Counted from the first letter of the stretch, positions 1 to 9,118 are shown. The stretch is 64,000 nt of DNA from Neobacillus vireti (GCF_001026695.1 NZ_LDNB01000017.1:62206-126205), one strand, 5' to 3'. Numbers and translations are program-made. The notes: generated by a model from the sequence alone, not told the origin.

Positions 1-192
1 TACCAAGGGGCACCATTATTAAGAAAGGAAACGGTGCAAAAATATCCGGAAATCAAAGCTGCTTTAAATAAGCTTGCGGGAAAAATAACGGATGATCAAA
101 TGCGCGAGATGAATTATCAAGTAAATGTCAACGGTAAAAGCGCTAAAGATGTTGCCAAGCAATTTTTACAAGAAGAGGGATTAATTAAATAA
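1..192 (+). CDS. Osmoprotectant ABC transporter substrate-binding protein, 3' end
   Basis: Only the last 63 codons are in the window. The frame is open from base 1 and ends in TAA. The tail (starts [18 protein letters not shown], ends [10 protein letters not shown]) is typical of OpuAC/OpuCC-type glycine betaine or choline binding proteins, whose C-terminus carries the 'L..L.GKI.D..M..MNY.V..' segment. The protein would sit outside the membrane as a lipoprotein and deliver compatible solutes to an ABC importer during osmotic stress. The rest of the operon lies upstream, outside the window, so the exact subclass cannot be settled. Confidence 0.8.
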   Translation, partial: YQGAPLLRKETVQKYPEIKAALNKLAGKITDDQMREMNYQVNVNGKSAKDVAKQFLQEEGLIK

Positions 193-295
193 TTATACTT
201 ATTCAAATTAAGGATTAAATCCTTGCTTTCCAGGTTAAATGATTTTAATCTAAGACTAGCATAAAAACACTACCACGAAGCAGGAGAGATAGAAT

Positions 296-610
296 ATGAG
301 GGAAGTCAAAACAGAACAAGAATATCGGGATCAAATCGCAAACGATGAATTGACAGTAGGCATCTTTACCACCACATGGTGTCCGGACTGCAAACGGTTA
401 GCGATGTTCATCGATGAAGTTATTGAAGAGAATCAAGACAAACAGTGGATAAAAATTGACCGTGATGAGTTTCCGGAAATTTCTGAGGAACAAAATGTTA
501 TGGGGATTCCGTCCTTATTAGTATTTAAAAATGGCGAAAAATTAGCTCATTTACATAGTGCCAACGCCAAAACACAAGATCAAGTTAGAGAATTCTTAAA
601 CAATTTTTAA
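296..610 (+). CDS. Thioredoxin family protein
   Basis: A 104-residue protein with the thioredoxin active site W28-C29-P30-D31-C32 and a downstream GIPSLLVF segment carrying the cis-proline. WCPDC replaces the classical WCGPC, as in the small YtpP/YdbP-type Bacillus thioredoxin-like proteins, so it is probably a cytosolic disulfide reductase with a specialised partner rather than the main TrxA. No signal peptide is seen. An AGGAG ribosome site precedes the ATG. It stands alone, followed by a DUF2187 gene. The physiological substrate cannot be inferred. Confidence 0.88.
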   Translation: MREVKTEQEYRDQIANDELTVGIFTTTWCPDCKRLAMFIDEVIEENQDKQWIKIDRDEFPEISEEQNVMGIPSLLVFKNGEKLAHLHSANAKTQDQVREFLNNF

Positions 611-667
611 TTACTATTCATTGTATTTCTTAAGCCTTTTTGGAGATTATAATTGCGAGGTGATTGG

Positions 668-847
668 ATGACCACGGCAAAAATTGGCGATGTGATTTCG
701 TTTAAACGTGAGGGAAAAACCCTCGAAGGTGTCGTTTCAGGCATTAGGGAAAATTCCGTAATAGTCCAATACGGTTTTTCAAAAGCCAAAGATGAACCAC
801 TTACGACGATCGTTAACCATAAAAATTACAAAATTACTAAAAAATAA
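668..847 (+). CDS. DUF2187 (YkvS-like) small protein
   Basis: A 59-residue cytosolic protein beginning MTTAKIGDVISFKR. The pattern GDVI.FKREG....GVV..I.ENSVIVQ, followed by a T.VNHKNYKI ending, is that of the DUF2187/YkvS family found across Bacillaceae; these are small SH3-like beta barrels of unknown function. I chose ATG 668 because GAGGTGAT lies just upstream at proper spacing; the frame continues back to a TTG at 653 but that has no ribosome site. It follows the thioredoxin gene by 57 bases and may be co-transcribed. Confidence 0.82.
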   Translation: MTTAKIGDVISFKREGKTLEGVVSGIRENSVIVQYGFSKAKDEPLTTIVNHKNYKITKK

Positions 848-901
848 TTGGAACAGTGGATGGTATCTCTATAACATAATTGTTCAACTTGAAACTGGAT
901 T

Positions 902-937
902 GGGCACTATCCATAAAATTGGATGGTGTCTTCTTTA
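902..937 (+). terminator. Intrinsic terminator after the DUF2187 gene
   Basis: GGCACTATCCA pairs with TGGATGGTGTC around a short AT loop, followed by a T-rich run (TTCTTTATTT). It separates the thioredoxin/DUF2187 pair from the PLP lyase gene. Confidence 0.7.
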
Positions 938-1067
938 TTTGATTGCAAAACAGTGTAAGTATTCATACTTTGCAATGTTGCCGCTAGAAATTCGCCGAGT
1001 GGTAGATAGCTATGTTTTAATAAAAATAATGATACAATGTAAAAAAATAAACTGGGGGCTATTTCTA

Positions 1068-2099
1068 ATGTACAGCTTTAAGAACGATTATAGCGAAGGC
1101 GCACATCCTAGAATATTGAATGCTTTAGTGGAATCCAACTTCGAGCAGGAGGAGGGCTACGGGCAAGACCGATTTACCCGAAAAGCAATAGAATTATTAA
1201 AGGAAACAATCGGGCGTACTGATGTTGATATTCATCTATTATCAGGCGGAACACAAACGAATTTAACCGCTATTTCAGCTTTCTTAAGACCGCATGAAGC
1301 AGCGATTTCCGCAAGTACTGGCCATATACTGGGTCATGAAACGGGTGCAATCGAAGCAACTGGACATAAAATCCTTTCAATTGAAGCAGAAGATGGAAAA
1401 CTGACTCCGGCACAATTGCAAGCTGTACTAAATGCACATCCAGATGAGCACATGGTGAAGCCGAAGCTCGTTTACATTTCAAATTCGACAGAAATAGGAT
1501 CGATTTATAAGAAAGATGAACTGGTGCAATTAAGGAATTTCTGCGACGAAAACCAGCTTATTTTGTTTATGGATGGTGCGAGATTAGGATCAGCGCTTTG
1601 TTCCGCAGAAAACGACATTTTACTAAGTGACCTACCAAGACTTGTGGATGCTTTTTATATTGGCGGAACCAAGAATGGGGCACTCATAGGGGAAGCGTTA
1701 GTGATTTGTCGTGATGCTCTTAAAGAAGATTTTCGTTATCATTTAAAGCAAAAGGGTGCACTGCTTGCAAAAGGGAGACTGTTGGGGATACAATTTCTTG
1801 AACTATTCCGCGACAATCTGTTCTTTGACTTGGCTTCGCATGCCAACAAGATGGCAGAATTGCTTAGGACTGAAATAAGTGATGCGAAAATTCCATTTCT
1901 GACGGAATCACCATCCAATCAAATTTTTCCAATCCTGCCGAATGCACTGATTACCGAACTTCAAAGGAAGTATTCTTTTCATGTTTGGGAACAAGTTGAT
2001 GCCGATCATTCGGCGATTCGCCTTGTTACCTCTTGGGCAACAAAAGAGGACAAGGTAGCCGCTTTTATTGAGGATTTGAATAAGGCACTTATAAAATAA
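1068..2099 (+). CDS. Low-specificity L-threonine aldolase family protein (PLP)
   Basis: A 343-residue fold-type I PLP enzyme of the beta-eliminating lyase/threonine aldolase family, predicted to cleave L-threonine or L-allo-threonine to glycine and acetaldehyde. The opening (MYSFKNDYSEGAHPRIL) is standard; the cofactor aspartate lies in FMDGARLGSAL and the Schiff-base lysine in FYIGGTKNGAL at about K202. ATG 1068 is chosen because homology starts exactly there; the open frame extends back to about 792 but that part has no family similarity and crosses a terminator. Related to, but clearly different from, the second PLP lyase at 11807. Substrate preference is uncertain. Confidence 0.88.
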   Translation: MYSFKNDYSEGAHPRILNALVESNFEQEEGYGQDRFTRKAIELLKETIGRTDVDIHLLSGGTQTNLTAISAFLRPHEAAISASTGHILGHETGAIEATGHKILSIEAEDGKLTPAQLQAVLNAHPDEHMVKPKLVYISNSTEIGSIYKKDELVQLRNFCDENQLILFMDGARLGSALCSAENDILLSDLPRLVDAFYIGGTKNGALIGEALVICRDALKEDFRYHLKQKGALLAKGRLLGIQFLELFRDNLFFDLASHANKMAELLRTEISDAKIPFLTESPSNQIFPILPNALITELQRKYSFHVWEQVDADHSAIRLVTSWATKEDKVAAFIEDLNKALIK

Positions 2100-2165
2100 A
2101 TGTACATAGTAGTAGAAATCCCCTATATTAAAAAGGTACAGGAAAATTCCTTAGGGGGAAAAATC

Positions 2166-2897
2166 ATGAAGAAAAAACCGATTATTGGCATAACGGGTGC
2201 ATATATAAACCATAACAAAAATATGGAAGGGGTATATGTGCATCATGATTATCATCGAAGTATTGCCGCAAATGACGGTATACCGATTATCCTTCCTTTC
2301 ATTAACCCTGATGTGTCTTTGGAAACACTGCCAATATGCGATGGAATTATTCTCAGTGGGGGAGAGGACGTCGATCCAAAATTTTTCAATCAGGAACCAC
2401 ACCCTCAGCTAGGTCAGGTCATTCTAGAGAGGGATTTAGTAGAGTTAACCATCGTGGAATACGCCATTATGAACAAGATTCCACTGCTTGCGATTTGCAG
2501 AGGTATTCAAATATTGAATGTAGCCCTAGGTGGAACATTAATCCAGGATATCCCAAGTCAAGTCAAAGACTCGATCCAACACACTCAAAAGATAGAAAGA
2601 TACAGGGATTCCCATTGGGTGACTATTTCCAAAGATAGCAAATTATTTCAAATTGTAGGTTCTGAACGTATAAGAGTTAATAGTCTTCATCATCAATCAA
2701 TCGAAACTGTAGCAACCGATTTACGAATTGTCGCTCAGTCATCCGACGGGATCATAGAAGCTGTAGAGTATATTAATCCGGCCGCATTTATGATTGGGGT
2801 TCAGTGGCATCCTGAATCGATGGCAAGTTCAAACCAGTCCATGAATAATTTGTTTGCCGAATTTATTAAAATTAGCTCAAAGGGATCGGATTCGTAA
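2166..2897 (+). CDS. Gamma-glutamyl-gamma-aminobutyrate hydrolase family protein (class I glutamine amidotransferase)
   Basis: A 243-residue class I amidotransferase-like hydrolase (peptidase C26, PuuD type). The nucleophile lies in LLAICRGIQILN (C111) and the His/Glu pair in GVQWHPES (H215, E217), so the triad looks complete. Family members hydrolyse gamma-glutamyl-GABA in putrescine breakdown or related gamma-glutamyl compounds; no polyamine genes are adjacent, so the substrate is open. ATG 2166 follows AGGGGGAAA at good spacing; the frame reads further upstream without a better site. It ends at a strong terminator. Confidence 0.88.
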   Translation: MKKKPIIGITGAYINHNKNMEGVYVHHDYHRSIAANDGIPIILPFINPDVSLETLPICDGIILSGGEDVDPKFFNQEPHPQLGQVILERDLVELTIVEYAIMNKIPLLAICRGIQILNVALGGTLIQDIPSQVKDSIQHTQKIERYRDSHWVTISKDSKLFQIVGSERIRVNSLHHQSIETVATDLRIVAQSSDGIIEAVEYINPAAFMIGVQWHPESMASSNQSMNNLFAEFIKISSKGSDS

Positions 2898-2917
2898 TGG
2901 TTTAGAGCATGCCAATG

Positions 2918-2954
2918 AGAAGAAGGTAATCTAAATGATTGCCTTCTTCTTTTA
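2918..2954 (+). terminator. Intrinsic terminator
   Basis: AGAAGAAGGTAATC pairs with GATTGCCTTCTTCT (one G-T pair), followed by TTT. It closes the amidotransferase transcription unit. Confidence 0.85.
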
Positions 2955-3132
2955 ATATTTCAAGAAGATTATCCCCGCGCTATTACATGCACCACTTGAT
3001 AAAATACATTCTTAATGTTATTAACCTCCGTGATCTTGAGCCCAATTATGAATAATAGGAAGAAAATAACTGAGGACCTTTGGTGTTATTGTGATAAAAT
3101 GTTAGAAAAGTTATTTTTACCAGGGGGGCAAA

Positions 3133-4407
3133 ATGGGAAAACATAAAATATTAACTGTTTTGGAGAAAGAATTAGTTGTTGCCCTTGGCTGCACTGAACC
3201 AGTAGCTATTTGCTTAGCTGCCGCAACGGCAAAGAGCTATGTAAATGGACAAATACAATCAATAACGGTAAAAGCTAGTGGAAATATCATTAAAAATGCA
3301 AAATCCGTTGGGATTCCCGGCATGTCAGCTAAGGGTCTAGAATTCGCGGCTGCCCTCGGAGCGGCAGCTGGAGACCCGGAAAAGAAATTGGAGATATTAG
3401 ATGGGCTCACAATGGAGGATCAGCAGTCGGCATTAACGTTAATTGAGGCGGGGAAGGTAACTGCCGGCCAAGCGGATTCACCAAAAAGACTTTATATTGA
3501 AGTCATTGTGGAAACAGATCAGAAGACTGCAAAAGTAGTGATCTCGGATAATCATAGCAATATCACTTTAATCGAGGTAGACGGTAAAGCAGTGTACCTG
3601 GGCGGATGTGAAAATATCGGAATCCAAACAGATGAAGAGGAATTAGAAGCACTTACAATTGATGAAATCTATGAGTGGGCTTTAACGGCGGATCTTAACG
3701 ACTTAACGCTTATAAAAAAGAGTATCGAATTAAATAAAAGGATTGGCTTAGAAGGGCTTTCTGGTGATTATGGTCTAAATGTTGGGAAAACGATTAAGGA
3801 AAATGTAAAAAAAGGAATTCTATCCGATGATTTAGCTACTGTGGCCATGTCACTAGCTGCCGCTGGCTCTGATGCCAGAATGGCTGGTTCGACACTTCCG
3901 GTTATGGCGAATACGGGGAGTGGAAATCAGGGTATTGCTGTTACACTTCCTGTTGTTGCCGCGGCAGAAAAGCTGCAAGTATCCGAGGAGAAGATGATCC
4001 GCGCGGTTGCCTTAAGTCATCTAATCACGATTCATATCAAATCTAAATTTGGCCGCCTTTCTGCTTTATGCGGTGTTACGGCAGCTGGAATGGGTGCGAG
4101 TGGTGCAATTGTTTATTTGCTTGACGGGGGTCTTCAGCAAATTAAAGCAGCAATTCAAAATACAATCGGAAACGTATCCGGTATGATTTGCGATGGGGCT
4201 AAGGCAGGTTGTGCCATGAAAGTGTCGACTTGTTCTAATGTCGCTGTCCAATCAGCTTTGTTGGCTCTGAACCACCAAGAAATAAAATCAACCGATGGTT
4301 TTATTCACGACGACGTCGAAAAAAGTATCGAAAGCTTCTGCAAACTCGGAAATGAAGGAACGAAGCAAACGGATGATCTTATTTTAAAATTAATGATGGA
4401 GAAATAA
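3133..4407 (+). CDS. CyuA/UPF0597 family Fe-S cysteine desulfidase or serine dehydratase-like protein
   Basis: A 424-residue protein of the UPF0597 (YhaM/CyuA) family, related to the alpha subunit of Fe-S L-serine dehydratase. Conserved cysteines that would hold the [4Fe-4S] cluster are visible at C20 (ALGCTEP), C159 (GGCENIG), C360 and C367 (GAKAGCAMK..TC). Characterised relatives break down L-cysteine to sulfide, ammonia and pyruvate. No transporter or regulator is adjacent. ATG 3133 follows CCAGGGGGGCAAA, a strong ribosome site. It ends at its own terminator, so it is probably monocistronic. Confidence 0.83.
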   Translation: MGKHKILTVLEKELVVALGCTEPVAICLAAATAKSYVNGQIQSITVKASGNIIKNAKSVGIPGMSAKGLEFAAALGAAAGDPEKKLEILDGLTMEDQQSALTLIEAGKVTAGQADSPKRLYIEVIVETDQKTAKVVISDNHSNITLIEVDGKAVYLGGCENIGIQTDEEELEALTIDEIYEWALTADLNDLTLIKKSIELNKRIGLEGLSGDYGLNVGKTIKENVKKGILSDDLATVAMSLAAAGSDARMAGSTLPVMANTGSGNQGIAVTLPVVAAAEKLQVSEEKMIRAVALSHLITIHIKSKFGRLSALCGVTAAGMGASGAIVYLLDGGLQQIKAAIQNTIGNVSGMICDGAKAGCAMKVSTCSNVAVQSALLALNHQEIKSTDGFIHDDVEKSIESFCKLGNEGTKQTDDLILKLMMEK

Positions 4408-4436
4408 TAGGAGAATATTTAATAGGTATGAACAGA

Positions 4437-4463
4437 AGTCGGCGGTCCTTAGCCGGCTTTTTT
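4437..4463 (+). terminator. Intrinsic terminator
   Basis: AGTCGGC pairs with GCCGGCT around an 8-base loop, followed by TTTTT. Confidence 0.85.
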
Positions 4464-4585
4464 CGTGTTTGAGCAGCTGCAAGAATAGTAAGATAATATA
4501 AATTCTCTTGGTTCTATGCTCACAAAGCGTAGTGAATAGTGTTTTTTTTCGAAAAATGGTTTAAGATAGGCATGGGGGTGTTAGT

Positions 4586-5749
4586 ATGCAGGATTTTATT
4601 TTTCAAAACAGTACGAAGATTATTTTTGGCAAGCAAAAAGAGCAATTAGTCGGGCAAGAAGCCGTTGTTTACGGAAAAAAACTTCTTCTTCATTACGGTG
4701 GGGGCCGCATTAAACAAAGCGGCTTATATGACACGGTTGTGAAGTCATTGCAGGACCAGGGAATTGAAATCATTGAGTTAGGCGGAGTTCAGCCCAATCC
4801 TCGAGTAAGTCTAGTTCGAGAAGGTGTTGCCCTTTGCAAGGAGCATGATATCAACTTTATTCTCGCTATAGGCGGCGGGAGTGTAATTGATTCTGCCAAG
4901 GCGATTGCAGCCGGAACAAAGTATGACGGGGATGTATGGGACTTCTTTACTGGGAAAGCAGCAATTTCCGAGTGTTTGCCAATTGGTGTTGTGCTGACGA
5001 TCCCAGCGGCCGGCAGTGAATCGAGTTCAGGCACTGTTATTACAAACGAGGATGGCTGGTATAAGAAATCATCAGGTCATAATACAATGAGGCCACAGTT
5101 CGCCATCCTAAATCCGGAGCTTTCATACACATTGCCAGCCTATCAAACTGCCTGCGGTATTACCGATATGATGGCACATATTTTAGAAAGATACTTTACA
5201 AATGAAAAAAATGTGGATCTAACTGACCGCTTATGTGAAGCTGCCTTAAGAGCGATTATCCATAATGCTCACACTGTTTTAGAGGAGCCAACAAATTATG
5301 ATGCAAGAGCTGAGATTATGTGGTCTGGGACAATTGCGCATAATGATTTGTTAGGGACTGGAAGAATTGGAGATTGGGGAAGCCACGATATCGAGCATGA
5401 AATAAGCGGTATTTACGATATTGCACATGGAGCCGGTTTAGCCATTATTTTTCCGGCGTGGATGAAGTATGTATATAAACATGACGTCAATCGTTTTGTT
5501 CAATTTGCCAACCGAGTATGGAATATCGAAATTGATATGAACAATTTAGAAAAAACCGCATTGGCCGGGATCAAGAAAACAGAAGAATTCTTTAAGTCCA
5601 TTGGCATGCCGATTACCCTCAAAGAGGCTGAAATTGGTGAAGAACACCTAGAGGAAATGGCTAAAAAGGCAACAGAAAACGGACCATTAGGCAACTTTAT
5701 CAAGTTATATGAGACCGATGTCTATCAAATATATCGATTAGCAAAATAA
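4586..5749 (+). CDS. Iron-containing alcohol dehydrogenase (YugJ/butanol dehydrogenase-like)
   Basis: A 387-residue group III alcohol dehydrogenase. The nucleotide-binding GGGSVIDSAKAIA segment is intact and the four metal ligands can be placed at D194 and H198 (TDMMAHI), H271 and H281 (DIEHEISGIYDIAHG). It fits the NADPH-dependent butanol/aldehyde reductases annotated as YugJ/YugK or BdhA, which reduce aldehydes in the cytosol. GGGGGTG lies upstream of ATG 4586. It is flanked by terminators on both sides, so it is a single-gene unit. Physiological substrate unknown. Confidence 0.88.
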   Translation: MQDFIFQNSTKIIFGKQKEQLVGQEAVVYGKKLLLHYGGGRIKQSGLYDTVVKSLQDQGIEIIELGGVQPNPRVSLVREGVALCKEHDINFILAIGGGSVIDSAKAIAAGTKYDGDVWDFFTGKAAISECLPIGVVLTIPAAGSESSSGTVITNEDGWYKKSSGHNTMRPQFAILNPELSYTLPAYQTACGITDMMAHILERYFTNEKNVDLTDRLCEAALRAIIHNAHTVLEEPTNYDARAEIMWSGTIAHNDLLGTGRIGDWGSHDIEHEISGIYDIAHGAGLAIIFPAWMKYVYKHDVNRFVQFANRVWNIEIDMNNLEKTALAGIKKTEEFFKSIGMPITLKEAEIGEEHLEEMAKKATENGPLGNFIKLYETDVYQIYRLAK

Positions 5750-5760
5750 AAATCTAAAAA

Positions 5761-5799
5761 GCCTCGGATACATGAATTTGCATGTAGCGAGGTTTTTTG
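5761..5799 (+). terminator. Intrinsic terminator
   Basis: GCCTCG and an inner TACATG pair with CATGTA and CGAGGT, followed by a run of six T. Confidence 0.85.
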
Positions 5800-5901
5800 G
5801 TAATCAATCGCTTGATAATAAATAATTAATAATATTTCGAGTATTAATAGTATAGTATAGTTAAACCAGTAACTTAAAATATTTAGAAGCGAGGTAATGA
5901 A

Positions 5902-7149
5902 ATGTGTAAGGATTTTTACGAAAATAATCGAAATCGTTTATATGAGAAGCTTGAAGACCGTTCACTGCTTGTTTTGTTTGCTGGAAAGGCACCGCAAAAA
6001 TCGGCAGATGAAGCTTACGGATTTGTACCAAATCGAAATTTTTATTACATAACAGGAATTGACGAACCAAATCTTATCTTTTTTGCCCTTAAAACAAAAA
6101 ATCAAGTAGAAGAATATCTTTTTATCGAAAAATCAGATCCTGTATTAGAAAAATGGATTGGTAAATCTATCTCAAAAGAAGAGGCTGCCGAAGTTTCTGG
6201 AATCGGGAATATCCAATTTATCGAACAATTTGAATCTTTGTTGTCGCGAATTCTTTTTACAAATTCGCTCACGAATATTTATTTAGATCTTGAAAGAAGA
6301 GAGCTAGATCAAATTACGACGAAGGCACAACAATTTGCAGCTAAAATCCAGGCGAATTACCCATACCTGCAAATGAAAAATGTTTATCCGGAAATTTGTG
6401 AACTGCGCGTTTATAAAACACCTGAAGAAATCGAAAAGATCAAAAAGGCAATTGAAATTACCTATAAAGGTATAAAAAACCTTATGAGTCATGCGAAAGC
6501 AGCAACGAAAGAATATCAACTTGAGGCTTATTTTGATTTTACACTTAAGTCAGAAGGTGTAAAACATTATGCTTTCCCAACAATTGTCGCAAGCGGTAAA
6601 AATGGCACGATTCTTCATTATGACAAAAATGATGCGGCAATTGAGAACGAGAGTCTTGTCCTGCTTGATTTAGGTGCCCAATACAACTATTACAATGCGG
6701 ATATAAGCTATACCTTTCCTGCAAATGGTACTTTTACTGAAAAACAAAAAACTTTTTACAACATTGTTTTAAAAGCACTAAGGGAAACGACAGCACTGAT
6801 AAAACCGGGTGTCCCTTTTGCAAAACTGAATGAGCATACAAAGAAAGTGTTAGCCGAAGAGTGCATTAAAGCTGGATTGATTAAGGAAGAAAATGAAATC
6901 GGAAATTATTACTATCATGGAGTCAGCCACTTTCTTGGTCTAGATACGCACGATGTTGGCAGCTATAAGGATTTAATCCTACAACCTGGAATGGTGTTAA
7001 CGATTGAGCCAGGTTTATATATTGAGGAAGAAGGAATCGGAATCCGAATTGAAGATGATGTGTTAGTCACCGACGACGGACACGAGGTACTTTCCAAGGA
7101 TATAATCCGTTCAGTTGAGGAAATTGAAGCATTTATGAACGAACAATAA
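5902..7149 (+). CDS. Xaa-Pro aminopeptidase (M24B metallopeptidase)
   Basis: A 415-residue aminopeptidase P: an N-terminal AMP_N domain (about residues 1-135, with the PNRNFYYITG signature) followed by the pita-bread catalytic domain. The five dinuclear metal ligands are visible: D256 and D267 (LLDLGAQY..ADIS), H343 (GVSHFLGL), E369 (TIEPGLY) and E384 (IRIEDD). It removes the N-terminal residue before proline from peptides in the cytosol. GAGGTAATGA sits upstream of ATG 5902. It is followed by a hairpin at 7168, so it is probably monocistronic. Confidence 0.92.
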   Translation: MCKDFYENNRNRLYEKLEDRSLLVLFAGKAPQKSADEAYGFVPNRNFYYITGIDEPNLIFFALKTKNQVEEYLFIEKSDPVLEKWIGKSISKEEAAEVSGIGNIQFIEQFESLLSRILFTNSLTNIYLDLERRELDQITTKAQQFAAKIQANYPYLQMKNVYPEICELRVYKTPEEIEKIKKAIEITYKGIKNLMSHAKAATKEYQLEAYFDFTLKSEGVKHYAFPTIVASGKNGTILHYDKNDAAIENESLVLLDLGAQYNYYNADISYTFPANGTFTEKQKTFYNIVLKALRETTALIKPGVPFAKLNEHTKKVLAEECIKAGLIKEENEIGNYYYHGVSHFLGLDTHDVGSYKDLILQPGMVLTIEPGLYIEEEGIGIRIEDDVLVTDDGHEVLSKDIIRSVEEIEAFMNEQ

Positions 7150-7167
7150 GAATGGATGTTAGAGATA

Positions 7168-7193
7168 AGTGCGGAATTTAGTTATTCCGCACT
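7168..7193 (+). terminator. Hairpin after the aminopeptidase gene
   Basis: Perfect 10-bp stem AGTGCGGAAT/ATTCCGCACT with a 6-base loop, then a moderately T-rich tail. It lies upstream of the next gene's ribosome site and argues that the methyltransferase starts at 7231, not earlier. Confidence 0.7.
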
Positions 7194-7230
7194 CTTGAAT
7201 TCCTTTTATACATATACGAGGAGTGACCAA

Positions 7231-7791
7231 ATGAATCCGAGAATTAAATGGAATCATAAACACAAAGAACGAATTAATCAACTGGAAGAACCTGCACCGA
7301 ATGACAGATTAAAAACCCTTTGTCCTTATTTGACGGGAGGTCCAGCTCTTGATCTTGCTTGTGGTCTTGGTGGAAACAGCCTGTTCCTGGCACGATTAAA
7401 CTTTCAAGTACAAGCAATCGATATATCTGATGTGGCTGTCAAATATCTCAATGAAATAGTAGCAAAGCAAAAGCTTGCAATTTATCCCAAATTATGTGAT
7501 CTTACGGAAATATCCAACCTTCATTTGCAAAAGAATTCTTTTAGGTTGGTTGTCATTACGAATTACCTTGATCGGTCTCTATTTCCGGTTGTTAAGTCAA
7601 TCGTTAAAGAGGATGGGTATTTCTTCATGGAAACCTTTTATATGTCACCAATGCACGAAAATCAAGGCGTATCTAATCAATATAAACTACAACCAGGAGA
7701 GCTACTGGCGGAATTTGGAGAGTGGAAGGTTCTTTTTTATGAGGAAAATGAACCAAAAGGACGGCAAACTATTTTTTGTCAGAAATGTTAG
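7231..7791 (+). CDS. Class I SAM-dependent methyltransferase
   Basis: A 186-residue protein with the glycine-rich SAM motif ALDLACGLGGNSLFLA followed by the acidic end of beta2 (VQAIDIS). This is the compact TehB/type-11-like fold; the acceptor substrate cannot be told. ATG 7231 is chosen because CGAGGAGTGACC precedes it; the frame runs back to 7156 through a terminator hairpin. Standalone gene. Confidence 0.82.
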   Translation: MNPRIKWNHKHKERINQLEEPAPNDRLKTLCPYLTGGPALDLACGLGGNSLFLARLNFQVQAIDISDVAVKYLNEIVAKQKLAIYPKLCDLTEISNLHLQKNSFRLVVITNYLDRSLFPVVKSIVKEDGYFFMETFYMSPMHENQGVSNQYKLQPGELLAEFGEWKVLFYEENEPKGRQTIFCQKC

Positions 7792-7921
7792 GGTTCCCAA
7801 AAAGGTATCAGACATCCTCCGTATTTGACATCTTTTTTCTTTTTCGACAAATATCTTATATTAGTAAGCAGAATCTGATATTTAGTGATATAATAATGGC
7901 ATTGGAATGGAGGTGAAATAA

Positions 7922-8392
7922 ATGGAGAAGCAGATTTTTACCTTACTACAGAAAATAATTAATAAGCTAGACCGTGTAGAAGGTACTTTGAACGATCACA
8001 GCGAAATTTTGAACGATCACAGCAAAATTTTGAACGATCACAGCAGAATTTTAAACGATCACAGCGAAATTTTGAACGATCACAGTGAAATTTTGAAAGA
8101 GCACAGCGAAATTTTGAACAATCACAGTAAAATTTTGAACGATCACAGTGGTATCTTAGATGGCCAGGGTGAAACTTTAAAAGAGCATGGTGGAATCTTA
8201 AGTGCATTGAGGACAGGGCAAGAATTTCTAAAGGCGGAAATAAGTGAAATGAAACTTCAAAACGCTAAAGATTTTGGCGAAATTAAAGAACAATTAAAGA
8301 ACCAAGAAGACAGCATCGAAATTTTAAAAGAAGAGACATGGAATAATAAGAAAAGTATCTTACGTGTTCAAAAAACTATGGGCCTTTCCTAG
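7922..8392 (+). CDS. Heptad-repeat coiled-coil protein, unknown function
   Basis: A 156-residue cytosolic protein. Residues about 22-92 consist of ten consecutive seven-residue units of the form [IL]LNDHS[EKR], with the DHS core degrading in the last two (LDGQGET, LKEHGGI). Regular leucine/isoleucine spacing predicts a continuous parallel coiled coil; the C-terminal third (KAEISEMKLQNAKDFGEI, EDSIEILKEE) continues as charged helix. No signal peptide or catalytic motif. GGAGGTGAAATA lies upstream of ATG 7922. Such proteins often act as multimerising adaptors, but no function is claimed. Confidence 0.78.
   Translation: MEKQIFTLLQKIINKLDRVEGTLNDHSEILNDHSKILNDHSRILNDHSEILNDHSEILKEHSEILNNHSKILNDHSGILDGQGETLKEHGGILSALRTGQEFLKAEISEMKLQNAKDFGEIKEQLKNQEDSIEILKEETWNNKKSILRVQKTMGLS
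7988..8197 (+). repeat. Tandem 21-bp coding repeat, 10 units
   Basis: Ten back-to-back 21-bp units, each starting TTGAACGATCACAG or a variant and ending AAATT or similar, encoding one heptad each. Units 1-5 and 8 are nearly identical; units 9-10 are diverged. Near-identity at synonymous positions suggests recent expansion by slippage or unequal exchange. Confidence 0.92.
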
Positions 8393-8787
8393 CAACTAAT
8401 TGACAAATACAAGCAAGTGATAAGAAGTGGGGAAAACAATAGGAACAGTATCCGTGTTAAATGAAGAGAAACTCCTCATATGTATTTCATCCATTATAGC
8501 TTCAATTTAAATCCCCATTTAAGCAGCCAGCCAAGCGCTGCAGTGATCAATTATCCATTCCACGTGAGCGACCAATGATCAAAAAGATAAATAACATCTA
8601 ATATTGACGATTTTAAAGAGCCTAATCTTTTCTTAGATTGGGCTCTTTCCTATATTTCAAAGTTTATATAAAAATTTTAAAAAAAATAATGAAAATTTAT
8701 CTCATCCTGTTATATGGTTACTATAATATAAAATAACTGTTGTATAACAAAAAAGATGGTAAATGGAATAGTAAAGGAGAAGAAGAC
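8393..8787. other. Intergenic stretch with one terminator
   Basis: No coding frame with a ribosome site was found. It holds an intrinsic terminator at about 8614-8650 (AAAGAGCCTAATCT pairing with AGATTGGGCTCTTT, then TCC) and an AT-rich stretch (about 8650-8730) that probably contains the promoter of the next gene. Confidence 0.6.
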
Positions 8788-9111
8788 ATGATAAAAATCG
8801 ACTCGATTGGACGGAGAATACTTGGTTGGAAGTTAAATAGATGGGATCGATGGTATGATTATGAAAAGAGGATTTTCATTCATGAGTCTGAATTTCAGCC
8901 AGAACAAAACCTTGACCATGCAATGCTAATTGTTAAGCGATTGGAAGAATTAGGATTTACTTATTCAATAAAAGGATTTTCCAAGGTTTGCTTTGATGAC
9001 ATTTGTTCAACCGGGGAGACGTTGGCACAAGCAATTTCGAATGCCGCCTACTCAATTGTCGAACTAAGTTCAATTCCTGATCACACAAGAATATGGCAGA
9101 AATTATGTTGA
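8788..9111 (+). CDS. Phage ABA sandwich domain (BC1872-like) protein
   Basis: A 107-residue cytosolic protein beginning MIKIDSIGRRILGWKLNRWDRW. The pattern 'ILGW..N.WD.WYD', then a central LDHAM.IV.RL.ELGF and 'AQAISNAAYS' near the end, resembles the Bacillus BC1872-type family with a phage ABA sandwich fold, common in prophages and genomic islands. ATG 8788 follows AAAGGAGAAGAAGAC; sense codons continue upstream but lack a ribosome site. No other phage gene is adjacent, so it is probably domesticated or a leftover. Function unknown. Confidence 0.7.
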   Translation: MIKIDSIGRRILGWKLNRWDRWYDYEKRIFIHESEFQPEQNLDHAMLIVKRLEELGFTYSIKGFSKVCFDDICSTGETLAQAISNAAYSIVELSSIPDHTRIWQKLC

Positions 9112-9118
9112 AAAAAAT

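Noticed and set aside
792-1067. Extended start of the threonine aldolase-like gene
   Set aside because: The extra codons cross a terminator, lack a ribosome site and have no family similarity.
7988-8197. Regular 21-bp direct repeats that could look like a CRISPR array
   Set aside because: There are no spacers; the units are contiguous, in frame and encode a heptad coiled coil.
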